In this document: positions 48,941 through 60,894 of the stretch, in pieces | Layout of the letters: the number at the start of each line of letters is the position of its first letter | Position numbering within the stretch: position 1 is the stretch's first letter | From: Diprion similis | Taxonomy: Eukaryota > Arthropoda > Insecta > Hymenoptera > Diprionidae | Length of the DNA: 64,000 nucleotides | Reading direction: 5' to 3' | Assembly: GCF_021155765.1 (NCBI RefSeq) | Contig: NC_060110.1 | Coordinates: 18,064,001 to 18,128,000, forward strand | Translations under genes and position numbers: made by a program | Notes under the pieces: generated by a model | What the model was told of the DNA's origin: nothing | The model's input: the letters and a program-made list of their open reading frames with translations, nothing else | The model's database searches: none

Positions 48941-50594
48941 ACGGCGTGTGCGCGCGTCACCGCAACGCGTACGAGTCCGGAGAGGCAGGAGGTCGAAGCA
49001 GTCGGCACCGGGCCGAGCGCCGAGACGCCTGCAAACCAAAGCGTCGCCCTGAGGTGCGTCGACCGGTCGCACCATGCACCAATTCGCAAATTTGCTCATT
49101 CTTCGAGCCGCAGAGTTCCCGGTAGCAGCCTTCGAGGGCTAGCAGCCGAAGAGGAAGTGGAGAAGAGAGATCCGAGTGTAGATCGCGGTGTGTCGCGGGT
49201 GCGGATCATCCATCCCCGCTGTTCGACCCAAGGCCGCAAAGTAACGCCGTTAAAGAGTACCTTCCGGAACACGCGCGCCCCGCGGGACCTCCGCTTTCCT
49301 CTCGCGAGGACCAGGATGTTGACGTTAAACTGGCGGGTTGAACATTTTTTGCTTCATTCAACTCCGGTGTCGCCTGGAAGAAAGTCCGCTTTAACGACCC
49401 TCGAATCCGCTCCGAATTAATGAATTCGAATTGAAATCCGTGCGACCAAAGCGACACTGTATCTGTATATTTGTGTACTATTTAATTACAAATCTTGTTC
49501 TGTATTCGACGTGCACCTTTTCCATCGCAATTTGAATTACGATGATTTTTGGCGTATGTTGAAGCGTTATTTTCACTCACTGTCAATGTTTGATGATATT
49601 TCAAAATTTTAAATTTGAAATCTGAAGCGTCAAGCGTGCGGAACATCGTGGTTGTGGAAACGAATTTTCTTCAAATTAGTACTGATGATTGGATTCGTGA
49701 AAATTTCGCATTTTTTAAACTGTGATGCGTTTTGGCGGAAAATTGTTACTTCGAATATCCTTGAAATCAATGTAAAACGCAAATTAAACGACAAAACGTG
49801 ATTATAGAGACTAATTGTGATTTAGACGGGCGAAGAGTTTCGCTTTGGCACGGATTTTCATTTATTCCTTTGGAGGCAATTTGAGGGTTGGCAAGGTGAA
49901 ATGTCATCAATCTTATTAAGGGCCGCCTTTCTATTGTCGCCGCTGTTTTCATCCCCTATTTTAATCCCGTTCGAAACAGGGAAGCTAAAATTTTCGCGAA
50001 TGAATTTTATCACATTGCGTTGTTCTTTTCTTTGCGAGAAGTGGAACATTTTCTTCTTCACAAATTCTGAGTTTCACTGAAGAAAAAAGTTCTTTAGTTC
50101 CTGGAGTAGAGAGAAAAAATTGCCAACAACCTCTGATACTTGATAATAATAATTGCTTGATTGCCTACCGCGTGGTGATTGTCAGAAAATGAAGAATAGA
50201 AAATTAATTAAAATCTTGCAAGTTGGAAAATGAATAAATCGATTTATAGTATAGCACTGGCTGCATGGCGTGATCTAGTGTCGTATATTTACCGGATTAG
50301 TCGTCTATTTCGTAAGGCAACGTTACACACCTACGCAGTTTCTTGATTGCAATTAACTCCGCGGTAGCGAGTAATTAATTAATTAATTACTCTCATCGAT
50401 TCCAACAATTCAGGAAATCACAGCGTCCATATATTCCTGAGAATATCATTTCCGACAACGTGCCATGCCGCTATAGTACAATTTCCTTCTGCACAGCTGG
50501 TGTAACGGGCATTCCCAATTAAATTTTCACCGTAATCAAATTTCCGTCGCAATCGAGTGACGCGTTTTATTTTTTCGAAGAGCCTTGAAGCACT

Positions 50595-50626
50595 TTACGT
50601 ACGGACGTACGTACGTACCTACGTAC
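50595..50626. repeat. ACGT/GTAC tetranucleotide repeat
   Basis: Imperfect (GTAC)n, a self-complementary simple repeat of about 30 bases with two interruptions. Confidence 0.85.
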
Positions 50627-50867
50627 AAGTCATAACGTCACTGTCGCAACAGTATGACAATAATTTATTCCGGCGTTATCCGATGTCACGGGTATAGAAA
50701 GCGACTATGTAAACAGAAGTACGCCCACACAACTGCGGTGTACCTTATGTGTACATGTGTTATACTTTCACGATGACGGTGAACAACGAAGGTACTATAA
50801 CGTTGTTAAAACCAAATCGATCCGCGGTTGCTTCGTGCACTAATTCCGACTAGACGCGAATCCCTGT

Positions 50868-51156
50868 AACAGAAAATGTTCATGAGTTGAATCGCGTAAT
50901 ATTTTGAAAGAATTCAGCGTTTAATTTACAACATGATATATCATATTTTGTAAATTCGATAAAATATATAACAAATCACAAAAGCACGAATCGTCAGATA
51001 TACTAGATCAAAAATCAAAAAGTATAAATTTTGATCTAGTATCATGTGATTTTTTAAATATATATTTTATCGAATTTACAAGATAAATCGTGTAATAAAT
51101 TGCACGTTGAATTCTGTCAAAACATTTCATGATTTAACACAGATGAACATTTTCAG
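50868..51156. mobile_element. Long imperfect palindrome (foldback element), about 290 bp
   Basis: Two arms of about 130-145 bases in inverted orientation around a 15-base loop. The innermost 12 bases are perfect: ACTAGATCAAAA (51002-51013) and TTTTGATCTAGT (51029-51040). Other matching blocks are GAAAATGTTCAT near 50872 (inverted near 51154), TAAATTCGATAAAATATAT near 50951 (inverted near 51080) and GAATTC with flanks near 50910 (inverted near 51112). The arms differ by substitutions and small indels, so this is an aged element. It is non-coding. It may be a foldback-type MITE; transcribed, it would form a long hairpin. Confidence 0.85.
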
Positions 51157-51349
51157 TAGGTATGTTACGTACGCTGAACTAGCATTTTTTTTATCCGAGT
51201 TTCGGTGAAAATAAGATCTGCAAAAGGAAGAAAAAGAGAAAAAAATCAAATCAAACTAAATCAAACGTGGTAAAAATTATACTAATCCATCACTCGCACC
51301 TTTTTTCTAACGCAACGGAATTGAAACCGTTCCACGCGCGGATATTGCC

Positions 51350-51351
<2 letters not shown>

Positions 51352-51384
<33 letters not shown>
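51352..51384. repeat. (AT)n microsatellite
   Basis: About 16 uninterrupted AT units, about 200 bases from the foldback element. Confidence 0.95.
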
Positions 51385-51388
<4 letters not shown>

Positions 51389-54160
51389 TACGTTTTCAAC
51401 CTTTTTGATTCGTTTTTTTTTTCTCTCTTTTTTCTCGCGGCCCACCACTTCCGCGGTATTAAACTTGGCATTGATAATCCCGAGAAACAGTTACACACTT
51501 TGGTTGCTTTGGGCTGTCCAATCTATCCTTAAAACGTGACCCAACTGACCTCGCGTGGCTGTCCGCAAGATTGCGTGATGTATCATTGGCGAAACTTGGA
51601 GGAAAGGATTTGAATCGTATTATAAGGCAGACGCGCCGTTATAGCGCGGATATATTAGAACGCAATGCCAGCTGCTGTTCCTGATTTATGATCCATTAAA
51701 TGATCGAGCGACACGTAATGTCGCATGATTCTCAAGGCGATTAATGCCGCATCACGGGATCTTGAACTTTGTCAGCGAGTTACATGTGTATGATATTGTT
51801 GTACTTACGCTCGGTATCATGGTCAACGATTTCAGTGTCACGATGATGTAACATTATTTAAATTATACGGATCTACAGTAAGGAATTTCCCATAATGTAT
51901 CGCGTATATAGCAGGTTTTGGGATGGATCTAAACAGATTTTTTAGCCGCAAATCCGCGCGATTCGATCCGGTGCATTGAAAAAGCTTTTCTTGTACGTCG
52001 ATATGGACTTTGGAAGAAAACTTTTTCTGTTATGGAACGAAGAAACAGACTTTTAAAATTTTTGACTATTTTGCGTGTCGTATGATACCTAAAACTTCTT
52101 TCAATACGGCTTCTGACGATTTAATTTAAGTACATTGAACAATACTCAGTTTCGAATGAATGACTGTTTCGTCAGTTGGTAGACCGAAGGATGTGTTAAA
52201 CGTTCTTCGATGTTGAACGCCACGATTTAAAGTCACGCGTCGCGTTATTTACACAGACACAAGCTGTTGCTTCGATGGCTTTGACTTTTTGTATCGATAT
52301 AAGTCGAAGAAACTTTTACACTTCTGAACTAGTCGAGTGGTACAAAGATGACGACCTCCAGGATTCAATATTGTAGGAATTTGTTACACAAAGTTTGTTG
52401 ACCATGTGTGCCAGGTTGTATTTTTTATCTCTTTCTGCAGACGATGAGTAACTAATAGAAAAAGATTGATTTTTATGACCCAAACAACTTTTTTCCCAAT
52501 TTGGATATAGAACATTGTGTTTGAAATTGTATTAAGAAATACAAAATACGAAAATACTAAAATTATAAACAAAACATTAGCCCCAAATCGCTTTGAAATT
52601 GTTCAAAATCTATTAGATTCCATCGATTTCGTTATACTGACTCAATTATTTGCAGAATATTTTCATACCTGCAAGTCACTGAAACAAAAACAGAGAACCC
52701 AATTCCTAAATCATTTCTGCAGGAGTAAAAGAAATGGCGGCATTATGACGTAAAAATTGTCCGATTTAACAGAGTTTATCCGGTTTGAAGTAGAACCCAT
52801 AAAATTTTTGTATAGTTTTCGAACCGTTAAAACACACGCAGTAAAATTTTTATTCAAAGCTAAAACAATAACAGCGTGTACGCGTATAAATTCCAGAGAG
52901 TAACTACATCGTTATGAGGTCATGACAGAAGGCGGTTTAATTTCTACCGAGGCAGTATTAAATTTGTACGTATAGCGTCTATTTCGAATGGTCCTAATGT
53001 AGACACAGTGAGAAGAAGTGAAATAATTCATTAAGTCAGATGAATTTCCATCAAGAATTCCAGACTAGCAAAGACTCTCTGCGAGATCTGGCAATTATAC
53101 ATTTTTGCAGACAGAAAACTTGTAATTTTCACCGCAATCTAAAGTCTGACCTGTGACGCCTGCGTTCACTGGATTACGTTAGGCTCCGTCGTTCGTTTTA
53201 ACGGTTACGTCTTGCTATAACGGCAAACTACTACTGCGTCTAAAATCATTTCGTTTATATACCCACGTTCGTACAGATGACCCTGCAAAGAAAAAGAACG
53301 GTTTAAAAAATATCCAGCAATGTTATTCGCGGTAATGATGACGTGTTTTTAAAGTAATCTGAATAACACAGGCTATGAGGTATCCACGGTTTGAGAAACA
53401 GTTTTACTCTTAAAACGTGCGAATTTAATATTTTTCAACTTGTTTTCCTCGCTGAGCAGCCTTCCACCAACTGTCTGAAAAACATTGAAAAAATTTTACG
53501 TTAACGATAGAATTATAACGAGAAAATTTCATCGTCTACGAACATTTGTCGAATCGTATTTCACGAATCTATTATTATCCTCCTAATTATGAAATTTTCG
53601 CAGGCAATCTCTGGATATCTCTGTAGCAAATAAAATAGGCAAAAAATATATCAGAAGCGTATCAAAGACCTCAGAGTTCAATAATTTTTCGAAATTGTTG
53701 ATTAATTATCTCCGCTCATGCCGTTCGATTTTCTTCAGATTCATTTTTATTGCGTGAAAAAGATGTATTTTATTCGCGTTCACCATCAATGTAGTGCAAA
53801 TAAGTTTGCTGGAAACTCTTCGAAGGTTTCATTTTATTTTCCTAACTTTCGATTACAGTTGCTCGAGTTTTGTAGGAATATTTCTGTTGCCTTCCACCCC
53901 TCTTATCAAAGTTATTTCGTAATGCCAATATTCTTGATAATAGTTGAAACTATTTCAACTATCTCCGCTGAAACTGAAAGCTTTCGCTTGTTTCAACCAG
54001 GAATTTCGAATCTCGTAAGAGAACGATCGCCTTACAGATATACAGAATGTGTGGCCTATTACGTCAGGGACAGGCCTTTCGCCTCTAGGCGTTTGACCGA
54101 GTGACGTATTTCATTGATAATTCTACCCTGCTCAATTCCCCTTTTACGTCAATAATATCT

Positions 54161-54192
54161 ATGTATATATATATATATGTATGTATATATAC
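54161..54192. repeat. (AT)n/(TATG)n microsatellite
   Basis: TATATG-type simple repeat with interruptions. Confidence 0.85.
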
Positions 54193-55947
54193 GTGCACGA
54201 AATCTGTGCGCAGGTCAAACGACATACAGACCTTAAGCTCTTCGAATACGGGTGCAAACTGTCTTAACAGTTTTATTTCCGGTAGGAGTAAAACGATGAC
54301 CGTATTTAGGGAGAATTTGGACAATCGCGTCAATCGATCAACGAAAGATTTCTCTCTCTCTATAACTGCTTAAAATAATTTTGAAAAAACAAATCGTTCA
54401 TTAAACTCGAAAATTAGCGATGGACACTAAGTTAAAAACGATCGAGCATCAATTAATCGAGTCCAAAAATATAATCTATCATAACTTTTTTGAAACGGTT
54501 CATATGAAACCAAAATTTCGTAAATTTCAGTATGTAGTCTTAATCGGGGAAAAGATTTTTGATAATTTATAGCTCTATTCAAAATAGTTTTCAATTTCAG
54601 GTGAAAATATTAATTTATCTTTCACTTATTATATGAAATATAACGTAAAAATGTATAAAAACGCAGAAGTAAATTGATGAAAAAATGTCGTTTCGATCGG
54701 TTTAGTATCGCAGTTAGTACAAACCTTCTACCTATATACATAGGGCCGTGAAGTGTAATTAAATCCACGCAATTTCACGGCTTGGAAATTATCGAGAGGT
54801 CTACGAACCCTCTCGTTTACCATTTCCGCAGAACAAGCTGTTCACCTTTCGCCGCGAAGTGATTACTTTTACCTTGGCAAGGAATCGGCGACTCGAGGGC
54901 TGCGCGCAATACGTGCCGGTATTGAATTCGCCAATTTTATTCTCCCCCTTGTTTTCCCTCCTCACTTTATATCTCCAACCCTCGATCAGTTGACTTAACC
55001 CCGCGATCTCCGAAGACGACCTTTTCCCGGGTTCGCCTAATCACCATCGTCTAGGTACAACACGCCACCGAGTAAAATTTCATTTGTCGTTATTATAGTG
55101 ACTAGATCGTTATAATAACTGTTCCAATATAACGTTTGAATGACAAGAAAATTTTCTCATTATTGTCAAATAAGATCTACGTGTTTAGTTGATTGCACAA
55201 GGTCTCGATGTCACTTTATTATTCACTTTTAATTTCACCGTCACAATAAGAACCGAAAATATAGTCTAGATTAAAAAATTTTACTCCGCACGTCGATACC
55301 GATCACCTAGACTGTCTGCACACCACGTGTTGTAGGTATATCACAAATAGATATCGATTCTACAGGCACTCAGCTTTTTTGTACATACAAGCAGTTATGA
55401 CATCGTGCAGGTATGCCTATCTGACATAATCGTGAGAAAACGTATAAAAGTGTTAAACCGATCGGCGAACTGCACGTCACGTACCTTCCGACCTTCGCTT
55501 TAAATATATTATACCCACTACTGCAAGGATTTCAATCAGGTACAGAGCTGAGATCGTTACGAATGACGACGATTGTTCAACACCGGGGCAATAAAGTGGA
55601 ACGAAAATAAATTCGCGTCGCTGTTTGTGCGAGAAAGACGAAAAGACTGTGTCGTTTTCTTCTTCCTTGTATAGAAAAAGCCTTGAAAGGATCTAGCGAG
55701 CTTGCGAAAATAGAAATACGAGAAGAGTATTTTTCCGGCGTCAACTACACGCTTTACGAATCTCGCATTCCGTCCTCCACCTCCTCTTCTTCCTTCATCT
55801 CTTTTTATATATAAATCTTGACTCGAAGCTATCGCCTCGTATCTCTCAAGGACCCGATTTAAGCGCGTAAAATTTCAGCCTTTCGTCCCGACGGGACCGA
55901 TCAGATAACTTTGATAAATGGGAAACTACAGGTTCGGTCAGGTTTCA

Positions 55948-55971
55948 CATATATATATATATACATATATA
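55948..55971. repeat. (AT)n microsatellite
   Basis: Short AT repeat interrupted once by ACAT. Confidence 0.9.
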
Positions 55972-57154
55972 CCTATTTCGCAAAGAAAGGAGAAAAAACT
56001 CATGATTAACTGCAGGGGGAATCAGTGATGTGGACTGAGTATTCTGCAGTGGCCTTTCACAAACTTCTTTCGACCCATCGATCGCCACGATGACTGATGT
56101 AAAAAAAATTAACAAATTACTTAGAGTTTGTCAAGAGAATTATGACTTCGTTGAAGAAAAATTCTTTTCTAATTTCATTCTTTTTATTCTTTCAACATAT
56201 TTTTCCTCACTTTCGTACAGTCTTTCGTATCTGTAGAATAGTTTCAAGTTCATCAATCCTGAAATTTGTAAAGGTGCGGTAGAAATTGAAAGCGTGCGGT
56301 ACTAAAGGCAAGCTTATATAGTCAAGTTATTTATTCTGCAGTTAAAACTTTCGAATAAAAAAACAGGAGGAGAAGAAAAAGAAGAATGAAAGAAATTACG
56401 ACTCCATCAGAAACGATCTCGTCTAATTTTTCTATACAACGAAGACAGCGGAATTTCTTAATTTAAACGTAACAGGTATTCGTCGGAAATCAATTACCAC
56501 CGGATATGGGAGTATAAAGAAAAGAGGAAAAGGTTGTTTCCAATGCAATAAGCGAGACCAGGAAATTGAATAATCACTTTAGAGGTCATCGATGGAGAAT
56601 GGAATAAAAGCTCGAGAGTCAGAGTCGCTTTAAAAACGGGGGGCATTAAAGTTCCCGAGGGAATTCTTGGGGCCCGTTTCTCGTAAATCTGCCATGGAAT
56701 TCGGTCGCGGTTTACTCGCGTTCTGCCCCGAATATATATAATATGTACGAGTATATCCCACCACTTCCACCACCTCCACCACCATCGGCAACCCCCGCAA
56801 CACAGCGCCGCGCACTTCGCTCTATCGATTTAGGAAGGAATAACACAGCGAGCGCAACGCGGCCTCCGAACTCCTCGCATTGTGCCAGTCAATGCACCCT
56901 AAGATCACCCCCTGGAGCTCTGCATTGAGGGACAGTTTGCTTTGAAATGAAATTAAGCCGTTTAGAGAACAGTCGTTTTCTGAATATGTATCAAAATTTG
57001 CTAACGATACTTGAAAATTTTTTGATCTGCCAAATTGTGGATAATGTAGTTAACATTTTGAGAAGAAGCTCTGAATTTTTTTCCAGTTTTTTGAAAGCCT
57101 TGAACACTTTGCAAAAAGTGCACAGACGAAGGGTGTAAAAAACAAATGTGCACA

Positions 57155-57419
57155 CTAGGGTGGTCGTTAAATGGAAGATCATGTTGGATGGTCGTAAATC
57201 GGTTCGAAATGTAGAAAAAATTGATCTCCAACTTTTTCAGATTCTTATTTTCAGCCCTGTAGAGCGTACATTCCACACGAGTCGTGCGTCTTTTAATTTA
57301 GTATATTATTTTTCAATCATTTCTCAAGGTATGCACCCTCGTATTTTATACGTTTTTTAATCTTCAGTGAATTTCTAATCGTTCCAAAAAAAAAAAAAAA
57401 CATTTAACAACCACCCTAG
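57155..57419. mobile_element. MITE with 16-19 bp terminal inverted repeats and TA ends, 265 bp
   Basis: The left end reads CTAGGGTGGTCGTTAAATG (57155-57173). The right end, on the opposite strand, reads CTAGGGTGGTTGTTAAATG (57419 down to 57401), one mismatch in 19. If the TA inside each end is the duplicated target, the terminal repeats are GGGTGGTYGTTAAATG, which fits the TA insertion habit of Tc1/mariner-type elements. The interior is AT-rich and does not code for a transposase. A run of about 16 A lies next to the right terminal repeat. The superfamily is inferred from the ends only. Confidence 0.75.
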
Positions 57420-60400
57420 AGAACGCGCATTTCGTTCGCTTGCAGTACAGCCACAACCAAGCGATCCCCACTGATTTCCAACGAAAAATATCGCTGATTT
57501 ATAGATCGGATACAACCACGGAAAATCGCAACAAGTCGTTCAAGTCAAGGTAAATCGTCGGAAGTCAACAACAAAGGCACATGATAATTCGAAATGAAAA
57601 CCGATTTGCTACGTAAGCCTTAAATCGATTTCCACGATCTCCTTTGATGATGATCATGTGATTTCAACTGATATAATATCCGCACCAGCAAAAGCTACCA
57701 GAATTGATTCCCCGTGATTTCAAAGAAAGTTTTCACATCCGACTCGATTTACAATTCGATTTTCCGCAGTCGATGCAATGGATTCAGGACTTCCTTAAGC
57801 AACAGCCTTTCGCTGGGCGTGCGAATATTAAATTTACCAACGAAATCTGCGCCCTCGGGATATTTTTCGTTTCGTTTCTTTTCGCGCGATGGAAAATGCT
57901 TCCACGGAACTCGTTCCGCTCTCCGTCATGCACACGTGTAAATGCTTTGATCAGGAGCTTTATCGCCACCTTTTTTCTGCGTCCCGGTAATCCAGAGCAC
58001 CCGGCACCCTTGTTTGGACGCCGAGTCGGCTCGGATCTTTTGAGTCCAGCGTACGTCAGCCCTCGCTTGATCAAAGAATCTACCCCGCTTTTTCCACCCC
58101 ATAAAAGAGCTCGAGAGCTTTGTTTTTCCCCCCGTATTTGAATATTCACTGTCGGATATTGGCGGGCAGAGACAGAGCCAACTTTTTATTCTGATATTGT
58201 TAATCACGCACGAGCAGCGGTGTCTCTTCACGCTGAATTAGTCAGCCAAGATCCGATACTCCATGACGACGGGGATAATCTTGGGCCGAAATTTTTCCTC
58301 CTACTCCTCCTTCTTCGTTTTCTTCTTCTGCTTTTTCACTCGATAAATTGAATCTCGCAATCTCTTTTGTATTTGTCAAACCTCGGTGGAGGCCTTGCGC
58401 GACCTCTCGTTCCTAAAAATATCCCAACAATGGGTATTCATCTCTGAATTCAGGGAGCGAAGAAGCCGCTCGCTTACAACACGCGGACTCTCCTCCAGAA
58501 ACGGCTAAGATACACAGTCACGAAATCGTGACGTTGCTCCGACGGTGCGGCCGTTTTTCTCATTCTTTAGGGGGAAAAAGAAACTCGCGTGTGGGCAAGA
58601 AATTCATAACAACAAAAACGACGAGAAGAAGGAGAAGAAGAAGAATAAAAAAGATAAAAGAAAAAGTTCAATGCTACAAAGAAATTTCCACCGAGAAGAT
58701 AAATCTCCGATATTGAAACTGCAGGCTTAGATAGATGTTTGTTGTTGTTGTTGCCGTTGTTTTTTTCCTTTTTATCTTGTGTACGGAAGGAGTTCCTTGA
58801 GGTCCTTCGGGATGTCGGTGGGTTAACGATTATGCGACTGGATCCTCAAGCGTAGCTTATTCCTCGTGACTGAAAGTCGATAAAGTACCTAACCATGAAC
58901 ACGTCACGATGTCGATGCCAACAAAAGTGTTGTTCAATATTTCATTAAGCTCCACTACACACACAGTCTGGCCAAATCGCGTGGTTGGTTTTCATTCAAC
59001 CAAGGCAGAAAAACCGACCGCGTTTCGCCATGCAGCCAGTTTTAACGTCTAGTCGTTGTCTATCGGTTGTTTAACTCAATTTCAGTTTGAGGGGGTTTGA
59101 AAGTAGGGTAGTTGATCACGAAGACACGCGAAATCTGTTGTGATTGGTGTAATTAGATCTCAGATCGTATGTAGAAGGTTGGCTCTACCTTTTTCTTCGG
59201 GAAGATTAATCGAACGCTGCGTTTTTCAGATGATACAAATGAAAGTTCGTATCGAGAAGCGCACAGTGTCCATAAATTCTACGTCGATTTATCCTCATCA
59301 GATTCGGGCACGAGATGTAATATGAATGATCGGTAAAAAAAGAATAGAGTTCTAGGTTTGTACAATAAACAGTGGCATATATAAATTTTAGTCCATTAAT
59401 CGAACGTCAACGAGCTATCAAAATTCTAAACTTTATAGTGCTCAAGATATTATGCCTGCGTGTGTAAACAAATAAGTAATAATAAAAATGATAAAGAAAC
59501 GTAAGAAAAAAACCAAACAAAACAACGCCCACAAAAGTGATAAATATCTGTAATAATGTTGAGAGTGGCTTTAATCGACGTAAGATGACTAAAAAATTAT
59601 AACTTTTCAAATATATAATATTATTAAAGATAAAAAAAAAAAAACGATAGATATAGTACAAAAATTGAGCTTTCGACTTTCGTCGTCGTAACGAGACTCT
59701 GACCGATTCGATGATAAAAGCCGTCGGTGGGATACAAAGCGAAGAAAAAGCCGGAACCGGATGCGAAGAGAAAAAGGAAGCAGTCACCTGCTTACACGCT
59801 TACCAACAACGAACAGCGAGCGCCAAGTTTCACCCTTTTTCTCAACTCGGCCGACTGACAGTTGATACGCACCACTGATACAGAAAAGCACTCTCCTCCC
59901 CCTATTTCCGGACTCTTTCCACCATCTCCATATCCGTCATCCGACTTGTGAGTGTCGCTCCTCGCGAGTGGAAGAAACCCGATATCGTCAGACGCGGAAC
60001 GAGTCCCAAGGGTCCGAAGACCCAGATGCACCAGAGATGAAACTCGGAGACAATATGACGGCTGTCGAAGGTAATTTATGATGCACAATTAATCCATCCA
60101 TTATGTGGATTGATTTTATAAGATTGATCGGCAGGAATCCCTGAATCTTGATAAATTTACTACGTTTAGTACATTTATCGAGTTGCCATATATCGTAAGC
60201 TATAATTAAGATTTTATTGAAGGAACAAGAATAGAAAATAACGGCTTTGTAAACAAAACCTTAGACATCACTGGATCCTTTCGGATAGCATCAAATTGTT
60301 TAGAAATCTGATTGACTCGTTAAATTTCACTCGTTTTATTCAGTAGACCGTTTTATACGAATTTACTGAAGCAAGTGTTCCTTTTATTTTTCAAGAGTCA

Positions 60401-60873
60401 TTACAATTTGATGAAAGGAAATATCCAACGCTCTCAGTAACAAAATATAACGCTCTTCAATGAATTTTTGGAAAATAGTGTTCCGAATAAAATTACCCAC
60501 CTTGGAGTAAAACGGGCTTTGATATCTAAGCTTTAGTTTTCTTGTTTTTTTTTTTTAATCAGATCTCCACCGCTTACGAATTCAATCATTTGATAAACAC
60601 TCATCGAACGATCATCTCATAATAAAATCCATAAACAGCATCAATTTGGCCATCCCACAACCTCTTTAACTCGATAATCATTACCGCGCGCTTTAACGTT
60701 GTTGTTGCACGGCTCGAGCATAACCGGTAATGAATATGTTTGTCCTTTCTATTTTTCGGCCTGTCGATTCACGGTATTAACACATGTTTCAACTATCTGC
60801 AGACTCATCAACGTCCCTCCGAATAAGGTATAACACTCCGATTTGATATTACGGTGGCAATTTCAATTCTGCT

Positions 60874-60894
60874 TCCCCCCTCCCCCCCCCCCCC
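60874..60894. repeat. Poly-C tract
   Basis: About 21 bases of C interrupted once by T. C runs are unusual in this AT-rich DNA; similar ones occur at 8281 and 8532. Confidence 0.9.

Larger units (their letters stand above)
48761..49430 (+). other. GC-rich zone, possible promoter or first exon of an unseen plus-strand gene
   Basis: A block of about 600 bases that is much richer in GC and CpG than its surroundings. It carries a TATAAA (48935-48940) after a CGT/GAC triplet repeat (about 48877-48931), and a plausible splice donor GAG/GTGCGT lies near 49051. A 216-codon frame (48770-49420) runs through it, but the product is low-complexity, shows no domain, and the other two frames are also open across the repeat. 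So I do not call it a gene. A non-coding first exon of a gene that continues to the right is possible. Confidence 0.3.

Noticed and set aside
48770-49420. 216-codon plus-strand open frame
   Set aside because: It runs through a triplet repeat that opens several frames at once, its product is low-complexity with no domain, and antisense frames over the same DNA are just as open. Better read as a GC-rich promoter-like block.
53718-54104. 128-codon plus-strand open frame
   Set aside because: No domain; although it begins with Met there is no splice context or promoter, and composition matches the surrounding AT-rich DNA.
57704-58149. Overlapping 145-codon plus-strand and 121-codon minus-strand open frames
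   Set aside because: They overlap in antisense over a locally GC-richer patch, have no recognisable domain and no splice partners. Typical chance frames.
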